Below, in pieces: positions 1-5,031 of a DNA stretch of 5,031 bases. Position numbers and translations under genes: made by a program. Within the stretch, counting starts at the first letter, position 1. Each line of letters opens with the position of its first letter. Origin of the DNA: Fidelibacterota bacterium (GTDB taxonomy: Bacteria; Fidelibacterota; Marinisomatia; SCGC-AAA003-L08; D37C17); assembly GCA_002704685.1 (NCBI GenBank), contig PAHD01000029.1:3146-8176 (forward strand), given 5' to 3'. Under the pieces are notes generated by a model that searched no databases, was not told the origin of the DNA, and was given only the letters and a program-made list of their open reading frames with translations.

Positions 1-35
1 AATCCAATTAAGAACCAAATTAGGTATGTACTCAT
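1..35 (-). CDS. Start of a membrane protein, possibly NfeD-like (partial)
   Basis: An ATG at 35-33 opens a frame that runs off the left edge after 11 complete codons, reading MSTYLIWFLIG. An AGGA ribosome binding site (plus-strand tcct at 41-44) lies 5 nt upstream, which supports this as a true start. The short hydrophobic beginning with a YLIWFLIG run resembles the first membrane helix of short NfeD-family proteins, which usually work with stomatin/flotillin-like partners in the membrane. Eleven residues are too few for a firm family call, so the function is a guess while the start site itself is fairly well supported. It points the same way as the tRNA/peroxiredoxin operon but is separated from it by a terminator. 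Confidence 0.5.
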   Translation of the reverse strand, partial: MSTYLIWFLIG

Positions 36-162
36 AATTTTCCTATTCTATTTTAAATGTTGTTTAAAAATTTAACATTATTATTCTTTTTCTAATAATA
101 AAAATTTTTAAAATAAATTAATAAACCAAAAAAATCTTTATTATTGTTAGTAAGGCTTTTTC

Positions 163-184
163 ATTAAGAGCAGATTAAGAGCAG
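163..184. repeat. Perfect 11-bp tandem duplication
   Basis: The unit ATTAAGAGCAG occurs twice in direct succession (163-173 and 174-184). It sits in the noncoding spacer between the tRNA terminator and the leftmost gene. The rest of the spacer, 36-162, is very AT-rich and shows no gene, RNA or clear promoter. Confidence 0.85.
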
Positions 185-190
185 TTTTAT

Positions 191-229
191 TGGACTTTAA
201 TGGACTTTAATGGACTTTAATGGACTTTG
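191..229. repeat. 10-bp tandem repeat, nearly four copies
   Basis: The unit TGGACTTTAA is repeated exactly at 191-200, 201-210 and 211-220, with a fourth copy at 221-230 that keeps TGGACTTT and then departs. The 10-bp period is close to one helical turn, so each copy would present the same DNA face. It lies just beyond the terminator of the tRNA transcript. Whether it is a protein-binding array or a slippage product cannot be told from one sequence. Confidence 0.9.
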
Positions 230-230
230 G

Positions 231-265
231 CTTAAAATAAAAAAGCCCCATTAGATGAGGCTTTT
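231..265 (-). terminator. Intrinsic terminator after the tRNA pair
   Basis: Read on the minus strand, AAAAGCC (265-259) pairs with GGCTTTT (247-241). Inside this, three more pairs form after one A/C mismatch, leaving a 3-nt loop. The stem is followed by a T-rich stretch (TTTTTTATTTT). It begins 6 nt past the 3' end of tRNA-Ser(GCU). The stem also has T's on the other strand, but no plus-strand gene needs it. Confidence 0.85.
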
Positions 266-270
266 CTCGG

Positions 271-356
271 CGGAGAGTATGAGATTTGAACTCATGCATG
301 ATTTTTACACCATGACGGATTAGCAATCCGCTGCATTACCACTCTGCCAACTCTCC
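271..356 (-). tRNA. tRNA-Ser (anticodon GCU)
   Basis: The 86-nt minus-strand sequence folds as a class II tRNA. It has a 7-bp acceptor GGAGAGT/ACTCTCC, G discriminator at 271, anticodon loop TTGCTAA with GCT at 324-322, a long variable arm with a CATG/CATG stem, and a T arm ATGAG-TTCAAAT-CTCAT. It decodes AGC and AGU serine codons. CCA is not encoded (CCG follows the discriminator), so it would be added enzymatically. It is 10 nt downstream of the other serine tRNA and immediately upstream of the terminator. Confidence 0.95.
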
Positions 357-366
357 ATAAATTTTG

Positions 367-447
367 CGGAGAGGACAGGATTCGAACCTGCAACCCCAGA
401 AGGGCGACGGTTTTCAAGACCGCTTGACAGCCGTTGTCCACCTCTCC
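367..447 (-). tRNA. tRNA-Ser (anticodon UGA)
   Basis: The 81-nt minus-strand sequence has acceptor GGAGAGG/CCTCTCC, a G discriminator at 367, and a short 3-bp D stem with GG in the loop. The anticodon loop is CTTGAAA with TGA at 416-414. The variable arm has a CCC/GGG stem, and the T arm is GCAGG-TTCGAAT-CCTGT. It decodes UCA and, with wobble modification, other UCN serine codons. CCA is not fully encoded. It starts 25 nt after the stop of the small membrane protein gene, so it may be cut from the same transcript or use its own promoter. Confidence 0.95.
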
Positions 448-465
448 GTGAAAATTTATAAAAAT

Positions 466-471
466 ATTATA
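466..471 (-). promoter_or_regulatory. Possible -10 box for the tRNA pair
   Basis: A perfect TATAAT reads on the minus strand at 471-466, about 19 nt before tRNA-Ser(UGA) and just past the stop of the upstream gene. I see no convincing -35 hexamer at normal spacing. In DNA this AT-rich such a match arises easily by chance, so it is only a candidate for separate tRNA expression. Confidence 0.3.
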
Positions 472-472
472 A

Positions 473-825
473 CTACTTATTTTCTTTTCTAGCTTTAATA
501 AAACTAGAGATAAAACATACCATAGTATACAATGACACTAATTGCATTAAAGCTATTCTTAGTATACCGCTAGTATCATTTGCTTCAATTCTTGAATTTA
601 ATGGCATAAAAAGTGCGATTAAAATCAATAAAACTAAGGTTATTGCAACATGTGCTACAACTTTGTTGTTCTTGTCATAAAAATAATAACATAAAAGTAG
701 TAAAATACCAAAACAACAGGAATAAGTGCTGTTGGAGATGATTTAATTAAATACCCAGAGATACCAATAAGTATCAAAGCTAATGAGTTTAATAAAGTTG
801 CTTTTTTTGGATGAATTAATTTCAT
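473..825 (-). pseudogene. Small four-helix membrane protein, frameshifted
   Basis: An ATG at 825-823 with a strong GAGAGG ribosome binding site 5 nt upstream starts a frame coding for about 38 residues (MKLIHPKKATLLNSLALIL... to PTALIPVV). The protein then continues in the +1 shifted frame (GILLLLCYYFYDKNNK... to FIKARKENK) and ends at TAG 475-473. Adding one T in the TTTT run at 713-710 joins both halves into an uninterrupted 117-residue protein, and the span of 353 nt is one short of a multiple of three. The joined protein has about four hydrophobic helices (roughly 11-28, 33-50, 57-76, 88-110) and a basic C-terminus. The PTALIPVVFGILLL segment over the junction looks like a conserved small membrane protein family of unknown function. 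Both halves remain protein-like, so the indel is recent or a sequencing or assembly error. The gene follows the PuuD-like gene by 25 nt and is probably in its operon. Confidence 0.75.
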
Positions 826-850
826 TTTATCCTCTCAAATTTTTTATGAT

Positions 851-1654
851 TTAAAAACCTTTAACTTTTCCTGATTTTTTATATAGTTGAAATGCTATAT
901 GCCAACCAAGAACTATAACAACTAGTAAAACTAAACCAGTTATATCAAATAATTTTCCACTAAATACAACAGTATGTTGATTAATCATAGTCCATAAAAG
1001 TGGAATTGACATGTAGGTATTATGTTTTGATCTAGTAGTAGCTAAAGCAACTAAATTACCATCTGGTGCATCACCATTTTTAATTGCTGTGATAATTTTT
1101 TGTTGAGCTGGCCATATTCTAAACCAAACATTAAATGCCATCATTGTTCCAAACATTGCACCAATGTGAATATTAAATGCTCTGTAGCTGTAGTTACCAA
1201 AACAAATCATTGCATATTCAACAACTGCTATTAATAAGAAACTAATAACAGTTATCAATCTTACGTTTTTAGCGAGTGCAGATTTATATAAAAAATCGTA
1301 AGCAAATACAGCAACAAATGTTACTAATAGCATAATATGAGTCCACATAGTTACTTCAGAGCCAGCATCCACCATTACAGTACCTACTGATTCGCCCATG
1401 CCAAGGCTTCCATTCCAGAAGATAATATAAAGTAATATCATACCTGAAAACCATGTCCAAGCAGCACCCCATCTAAACCAAAATAAAGCTCTAGGCATTA
1501 ATTCAGGTACGACTTTTTTCTTAGTATCACCATCCATCGTAGCAGCTACATGACCATTTATGAAATTAAAAAAGTATAATAAACCAATCCACATTACTCC
1601 AGCTAAAATGTGTAACCATCTTGCTACAGGATTTAACATATTTAGAAAATCCAT
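851..1654 (-). CDS. PuuD/urate-oxidase-N family membrane protein, no cytochrome domain
   Basis: This 267-aa multi-pass membrane protein matches the membrane part of the PuuD-type urate hydroxylase family (urate oxidase N-terminal domain). Visible hallmarks are the opening RWLHILAGVMWIGLLYFFNF (H15), WTHIMLL (H106), FNIHIGAMFGTMMAFNVWF (H163), and the RSKHNTYMSIPLLWTMINQH stretch (H211, H227). H35 and H252 are further candidate haem or metal ligands. About seven hydrophobic segments are apparent. Known PuuD proteins carry a C-terminal cytochrome c domain with a CXXCH motif. Here the protein ends after the last helix with SGKVKGF and has no CXXCH, so urate oxidation is doubtful; a general haem-binding or electron-transfer membrane role is as likely. 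The start is supported by a GGGGGA ribosome binding site 8 nt upstream, within the 21-nt gap after the peroxiredoxin stop. No purine-degradation gene is nearby. Confidence 0.85.
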   Translation of the reverse strand: MDFLNMLNPVARWLHILAGVMWIGLLYFFNFINGHVAATMDGDTKKKVVPELMPRALFWFRWGAAWTWFSGMILLYIIFWNGSLGMGESVGTVMVDAGSEVTMWTHIMLLVTFVAVFAYDFLYKSALAKNVRLITVISFLLIAVVEYAMICFGNYSYRAFNIHIGAMFGTMMAFNVWFRIWPAQQKIITAIKNGDAPDGNLVALATTRSKHNTYMSIPLLWTMINQHTVVFSGKLFDITGLVLLVVIVLGWHIAFQLYKKSGKVKGF

Positions 1655-1675
1655 TTTTTCTTCCCCCTATGTTTT

Positions 1676-2320
1676 TTAAAGATCTTTAGCGTTCTCTGAT
1701 AAGTATTTAGCAACACCTTCAGGATTCTCTTGCATTGCATCTTTTCCTTTTTGCCATCCAGCAGGACATACTTCACCATGTTCTTGATGATGAGTTAAAA
1801 CATCAACCATTCTAAGCATATCATCAATATTTCTACCAAGTGGCTCATCATTTCTTAATTCATGTCTTACAACACCTTCTTCATCAATTAGAAAAGAACC
1901 TCTTAAAGTAATATTACCACTAACTGTAGTTTCACTTTCATCCTCATCTGTAATTACGGTAGCATCAGTAGCATTCATTAGTACATCATAATCTCTCGCA
2001 ATAGATTTAGTTATATCGGCAATTAAAGGATATTGAACATTACCAATTCCTCCTTTATTTACTTCAGTATTTTTCCATGCTAAATGAGTCCATTTTGAAT
2101 CAACAGAGCATCCAAGAACTTGAACATTTCTTTCTTTAAATTCATCTAAACGTTTATCAAAAGCAATAATTTCAGTAGGACAAACAAACGTGAAATCTAA
2201 TGGATAGAAGAAAAGAACTACTTTTTTACCTTTATAATCTGAAAGACATATTTCTTTAATAGTATTATCTTCCATAACAGCTTCTGCTTTAAAGCCAGGT
2301 GCAGATTTAGTAACTAACAT
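1676..2320 (-). CDS. Typical 2-Cys peroxiredoxin (AhpC/Prx1 type)
   Basis: This 214-aa cytoplasmic thiol peroxidase would reduce hydrogen peroxide and organic hydroperoxides. The peroxidatic cysteine is C47 in DFTFVCPTE, with T44 and P40 of the active site in place and R140 in the LRG motif. The resolving cysteine is C185 in GEVCPAGW, the position used by typical 2-Cys enzymes that form intersubunit disulfides. A GGIG motif (90-93) resembles the GGLG loop linked with sensitivity to overoxidation in some family members. The protein is longer than the usual 185-200 aa because an acidic, Thr/Ser-rich insertion of about 15 residues sits near 116-134, between YDVL and the GNITLRGSFLID strand. AAGGAG lies 9 nt before the ATG. 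It is the first gene of a run with the PuuD-like and small membrane proteins. The reductant partner is not in the window. Confidence 0.95.
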   Translation of the reverse strand: MLVTKSAPGFKAEAVMEDNTIKEICLSDYKGKKVVLFFYPLDFTFVCPTEIIAFDKRLDEFKERNVQVLGCSVDSKWTHLAWKNTEVNKGGIGNVQYPLIADITKSIARDYDVLMNATDATVITDEDESETTVSGNITLRGSFLIDEEGVVRHELRNDEPLGRNIDDMLRMVDVLTHHQEHGEVCPAGWQKGKDAMQENPEGVAKYLSENAKDL

Positions 2321-2370
2321 ATTTTAAAACTCCTTATTTAATAGTTTTGGTTAAAAATGAAACAGTGTAA

Positions 2371-2398
2371 GTTATAATTTAAGTAAGGTAAAAGACAA
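2371..2398 (-). promoter_or_regulatory. Candidate sigma70-like promoter for the peroxiredoxin operon
   Basis: On the minus strand TTGTCT (2398-2393) and TATAAC (2376-2371) are separated by 16 nt. They match the -35 consensus at 4 of 6 and the -10 consensus at 5 of 6 positions. They sit about 50 nt upstream of the peroxiredoxin start, in the 81-nt gap after the selenoprotein stop. No clear terminator hairpin was found in that gap, so readthrough from upstream is also possible. Confidence 0.45.
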
Positions 2399-2401
2399 TA
2401 T

Positions 2402-3685
2402 TTATCTATTTCTTGCAGCTAATATCAAATCTTTAATTTTTTGATAATTGCCAGAACATTCACCTAGTTCAGTTGGATCTGGATTATTATAAGTTAAATT
2501 AACTCTTGCAAACTCTATACCATAACGATCTAAAATAACAAAATCTCTTAAAGTTGCATCCCACAAATCCCAAACATCACTCTCTTCGTCATTCGCTGAA
2601 CATAAATCAATGTTTTCATCATTGCAATTAATGCCATCATCGTAATCCTGAACCCAAGGTAAAATTCTTGGACCTTCACTGCATGTTGAAGATGAACATT
2701 CATCACTGCAAATCATACATGATATAGAATCATTAATGTATTGAAAGCCGTTTATTCCAATAATATCTACATCAGTAATACCTTCACTAATAAGGTCACT
2801 ATGTAAGTCATTTAAGATCCCGAACCGGGCTCGACACATCGTTCAGCCTTGTTTACCAAAATAATAAGCTGAAACTTGACCGTTAAAATATGATGGACCT
2901 ACATTTAAATTATAAAGGCTTGATGATGGATTTATATCTTCTAGAGAAAAATCAGGGTTTGGATTTTCAACTTCAATGATAGTATTAACTATATAAACAA
3001 TATCTGATACATTAATTGAACCATCGGAATTTGTATCTGCATAATCTAATTGTTCATTATTCAACATATCATTTTCAATTATATGAGATATGATTGCAAT
3101 AATATCAGTAACATTTACTAAAAAATCAAAATTAATATCTCCTTTTTTGTATGGGCTATCATATATTTGCTCAGCAAATATTCCACTTGCACCTGTTGCA
3201 CCAATATTATTTAACCACCCAGATTGGTTTGTATTTTCAGAATAAGTATACAATGAACCTGCAGAATAAGACCATATAGCCTGAGTACTAGTATCAGCTG
3301 CATCTATTCTTAACCAATAAGGAGTATTAGAATCTAAATATATACATAAATCTGTAGTAACAATCAGATTATATCCAGTTAAATTGTATGGGTCTAATGT
3401 ATAATTCCACTCTGAAAATTCGGATACTAAATTTCCAGGTATACCATTATCATCTTGTCTTATGGAAATATTAAGATTACCCTGTTCTGATTGTAGAAAC
3501 ATATAAAAAATTATAGCCTCTAATACATAATCATCTGAAACTGTAAATCTTGAGGCAATTGATTGATTAATTGATATTTGATGTCCTTCATTAACTACAG
3601 GGGGTGCACCTGTATTATAAATAGTCGTTCTATTTTGGGCATAAACACTTAATTGAATTATAATTAATAAAATTATTTTCTTCAT
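2402..3685 (-). CDS. Secreted dockerin-redoxin selenoprotein, UGA read as Sec
   Basis: Read through one in-frame TGA (2845-2843), the gene codes for 427 aa ending at TAA. Residues 1-16 are a signal peptide (MKKIILLIIIQLSVYA, cleaved before Q17). Residues about 17-176 form a beta-rich domain of unknown role, similar in style to sugar-binding or anchor modules of secreted proteins. Residues 182-238 are a dockerin-like pair of calcium-binding repeats (GDINFDFLVNVTDII and DTNSDGSINVSDIV). From about 245 a thioredoxin/redoxin-like domain follows: FSLEDINP, then a strand GQVSAYYFGKQG and the redox site U281-T282-M283-C284 at the start of a helix, and later VWDLWDATLRDFVILDRYG typical of the redoxin core. 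Seven further cysteines (323, 326, 330, 335, 354, 362, 410) lie in the C-terminal part. It would act outside the cytoplasm as a thiol-disulfide or peroxide-handling enzyme; the substrate is unknown. Standard gene calling splits it at the TGA into 280- and 145-aa ORFs. The alternative is a nonsense mutation, argued against by UxxC and the stem-loop after it. No Shine-Dalgarno precedes the ATG. Confidence 0.85.
2801..2845 (-). promoter_or_regulatory. Putative bacterial SECIS element
   Basis: Starting at the TGA codon, the minus-strand RNA can fold into a stem-loop inside the coding region. CCC (2829-2827) pairs with GGG (2821-2819) below a GGUUC apex (2826-2822). GA (2832-2831) pairs with UC (2817-2816) after a G/A mismatch. 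The lower stem is GUC with GAC and AUGU (2839-2836) with ACAU (2804-2801). Sixteen nucleotides separate the UGA from the first G of the apex. A G-U containing apical loop at about this distance is what SelB-dependent bacterial SECIS elements show, fdhF of E. coli being the classic case. The stretch 2833-2819 has 12 G/C in 15 bases inside very AT-rich surroundings and uses codons such as CGA, GCC and CGG that are scarce nearby. Confidence 0.75.
2843..2845 (-). other. In-frame UGA, predicted selenocysteine codon (U281)
   Basis: The codon lies between GGC (Gly280) and ACG (Thr282), and the next 145 codons remain open in the same frame. It occupies the first position of a CxxC-type site (UxxC with C284). 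The other complete protein genes here end with TAA or TAG and use TGG for tryptophan, so a general reassignment of TGA is not indicated. Confidence 0.8.
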
Positions 3686-3690
3686 AGTTT

Positions 3691-3720
3691 AATATATATA
3701 ATTTTTTAATAAAAAGTCAA
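3691..3720 (-). promoter_or_regulatory. Candidate promoter at the selenoprotein start, possibly leaderless
   Basis: TTGACT at 3720-3715 matches the -35 consensus at 5 of 6 positions. TATATA (3698-3693, spacer 16) or TATATT (3696-3691, spacer 18) can serve as the -10. The ATG begins at 3685, only 5 nt past the latter, so transcription would start at about the initiation codon. No purine-rich Shine-Dalgarno is seen in the 44-nt gap. Confidence 0.45.
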
Positions 3721-3729
3721 CTAACATAT

Positions 3730-5031
3730 TTAATCACTTACAATACTAAATGGAATTAATAGCTGGATATCATCATCCATTATAACAGGTATAATATTTA
3801 GAGTATTAATTTCGTCACTTATTTCATTGGGAAATAAACTTTTTAAATTAATTTCAGTCAGATTTGATTTATCTTCGTTATTAAGAAAATTAAAAAAATT
3901 AAATTCTTTTACTTCAGGATATTCAATTATATTAACTTCACTTTGGCTATTTATTCCAATGCTTTCTTTGGAAAAATTAATAGCATCGTGAAGTCCTCCA
4001 ATTTCGTCAATTAATCCATTTGCTTTTGCTTCCTTACCAGACCAAACTCTACCAAGAGCAATTTCATCAAGCTGATTAATATCATCAAGAGTTTCCCTTC
4101 CATTTATAACTTTTTCCTTGAAGCTATTATAAACATCCATTACACTTTCATATGCTATTTCTTTTTCCATATCACTAAGGAGTCTAGAACTAGTTCCAAA
4201 GTCTGCATTTTCTCCTCTTATAATATTTTCTGAATAAATACCAATTCTATTTAAAAGCTGTGAAAAATTAATTCTAATCCAATATACACCAATTGAACCA
4301 GTTATGGATGTTTCATTTGCAACTATTTTATCTGCTTCACAAGCTATATAATAACCTCCAGATGCAGCAGCATCTGACATTGAAACAATAAATGGTTTTT
4401 TATTTTTTCTATCTTCAGTTGTAGTTTTATAAATCTCCCTCCAAATCATATCTGATGCTAATGAAGAACCACCACCACTATCAATTCTTAATACAATAGC
4501 ATCAATATCTTTATTTTCTCTAGCCTCTTTTATAGCTTTCTTAATTGTTATATCTCCCATTATAGAAGAACCAGTAGGGCCCGGATTACTTTCACCGCTC
4601 ATCATTCCTCCAACTGCATAAATAATAGCAATTGTAGGTTTTTTAGTTTTATGCCACTTATATGAATACTGTTCATAATTAAGATATTCTTCCCACTTTA
4701 TAATATTAATTTTTTTATCATTTAAATTATTTATATACTTATCAAATTCATCGGGATACATTGTTCCTGAAATAAGTTCTACTTCGATTGCTGTTTTAGT
4801 AGTTAGATATGGTCCTGAGTTGATAATTTTTGAAGTGTTTTCATATGTCCAGTTTTTAGCTAAAGAAATATCGTTAATATAGGTTTCATAAAAATCATCA
4901 ACTAGTTTACCATAGTTTTCTTTAAAGGCCTTTGACATATTTTTGCTTGTTAAATTTTCAGGACCTGTTTTGTAATCACTTGTTTTAACAACTTCTGCAA
5001 CTATTGATAATGTATCTAGTAGTTGTTTTAA
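3730..5031 (-). CDS. sppA: Signal peptide peptidase SppA-type protease (5' end off window)
   Basis: The frame is open from the right edge (first visible codon TTA at 5031-5029) to TAA at 3732-3730, giving 433 visible residues. The ATG at 4938 is therefore internal and not the start. SppA is a membrane-bound serine/lysine protease that degrades cleaved signal peptides and is built of two tandem crotonase-like domains in the long form. Visible are the end of the N-terminal domain with TSDYKTGPENLT, whose K21 (codon 4971-4969) fits the catalytic lysine of the YKSA motif in E. coli SppA, and the C-terminal domain. The latter has LRIDSGGGSSLASDMIWREI and SMSDAAASGGYYIAC, whose Ser (codon 4362-4360, visible residue 224) fits the nucleophile. 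TSITGSIGVYW and GRVWSGKEAKANGLIDEIGG follow as expected. DSGGG replaces the commoner DSPGG. The membrane anchor is missing because the 5' end lies outside. The selenoprotein gene starts 44 nt downstream. Confidence 0.92.
   Translation of the reverse strand, partial: LKQLLDTLSIVAEVVKTSDYKTGPENLTSKNMSKAFKENYGKLVDDFYETYINDISLAKNWTYENTSKIINSGPYLTTKTAIEVELISGTMYPDEFDKYINNLNDKKINIIKWEEYLNYEQYSYKWHKTKKPTIAIIYAVGGMMSGESNPGPTGSSIMGDITIKKAIKEARENKDIDAIVLRIDSGGGSSLASDMIWREIYKTTTEDRKNKKPFIVSMSDAAASGGYYIACEADKIVANETSITGSIGVYWIRINFSQLLNRIGIYSENIIRGENADFGTSSRLLSDMEKEIAYESVMDVYNSFKEKVINGRETLDDINQLDEIALGRVWSGKEAKANGLIDEIGGLHDAINFSKESIGINSQSEVNIIEYPEVKEFNFFNFLNNEDKSNLTEINLKSLFPNEISDEINTLNIIPVIMDDDIQLLIPFSIVSD

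Noticed and set aside
59..130. AT-rich palindromic stretches and -10-like boxes upstream of the leftmost gene
   Set aside because: Such matches are expected by chance in DNA this rich in A and T, and no paired -35 stands out.
163..229. CRISPR array or phage attachment site next to the tRNAs
   Set aside because: The units are 10-11 bp without spacers, no copy of a tRNA 3' end is present, and no integrase or cas gene is in the window.
367..447. tRNA-Sec (selC), since the plus strand shows TCA at the anticodon position and a selenoprotein is nearby
   Set aside because: The T-loop and acceptor orientation put the gene on the minus strand with anticodon UGA (Ser). The D stem is 3 bp and the acceptor 7 bp, unlike the 6-bp D stem and 8-bp acceptor of bacterial tRNA-Sec.
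488..508. Inverted repeat TCTAG...CTAGA as a terminator
   Set aside because: It lies inside the coding end of the small membrane protein, is short with a mismatch, and is not followed by a T run on the minus strand.
2402..2839. A separate 145-aa gene starting at ATG 2839
   Set aside because: There is an AAGG about 8 nt upstream, but the frame continues from the upstream gene, the ATG is within the UxxC motif, and the product would lack the first strand of its thioredoxin fold and any signal peptide. Reinitiation cannot be fully excluded.
3730..4938. A complete 402-aa SppA starting at ATG 4938
   Set aside because: The frame is open upstream to the window edge and codes for SppA-like sequence including the likely catalytic lysine, so the true start is outside the window.

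Overview
This is a low-GC bacterial window in which every supported gene lies on the minus strand, so the biological order runs from the right end to the left. Secretion and dockerin-type domains, a marine-style membrane protein and the AT-rich base use would suit a marine Bacteroidota-like or Neomarinimicrobiota (SAR406)-like genome. That placement is inference from general character, not from a phylogenetic marker.

Right part (5031 to 2402): a 5'-truncated sppA-type signal peptide peptidase runs in from the right edge. It is followed after 44 nt by the most interesting locus. What naive ORF calling shows as two adjacent proteins (280 aa and 145 aa) is best read as one 427-residue selenoprotein. 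The first ORF ends in TGA, the frame stays open after it, and the codons spell Sec-Thr-Met-Cys, a UxxC redox motif inside a thioredoxin/redoxin-like domain. A GC-rich stem-loop with a GGUU apex begins right after the TGA, as expected of a bacterial SECIS element. The protein has a signal peptide, a beta-rich N-terminal domain, a dockerin-like calcium-binding pair and the Sec-redoxin domain, so it would act outside the cytoplasm.

Middle part (2400 to 473): a probable promoter drives a compact run of genes with good ribosome binding sites. They are a typical 2-Cys peroxiredoxin with an unusual acidic insertion, a multi-pass membrane protein of the PuuD/urate-oxidase-N family lacking the cytochrome c tail, and a four-helix small membrane protein of 117 aa broken by a one-base frameshift in an A/T homopolymer. 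Gaps of 21 and 25 nt suggest one operon with a peroxide or redox theme.

Left part (472 to 1): two tandem serine tRNAs (anticodons UGA and GCU) follow directly and end at a clear intrinsic terminator. Beyond it lie two adjacent short tandem repeats, an AT-rich spacer, and the first 11 codons of a hydrophobic protein that may be NfeD-like and runs off the left edge.
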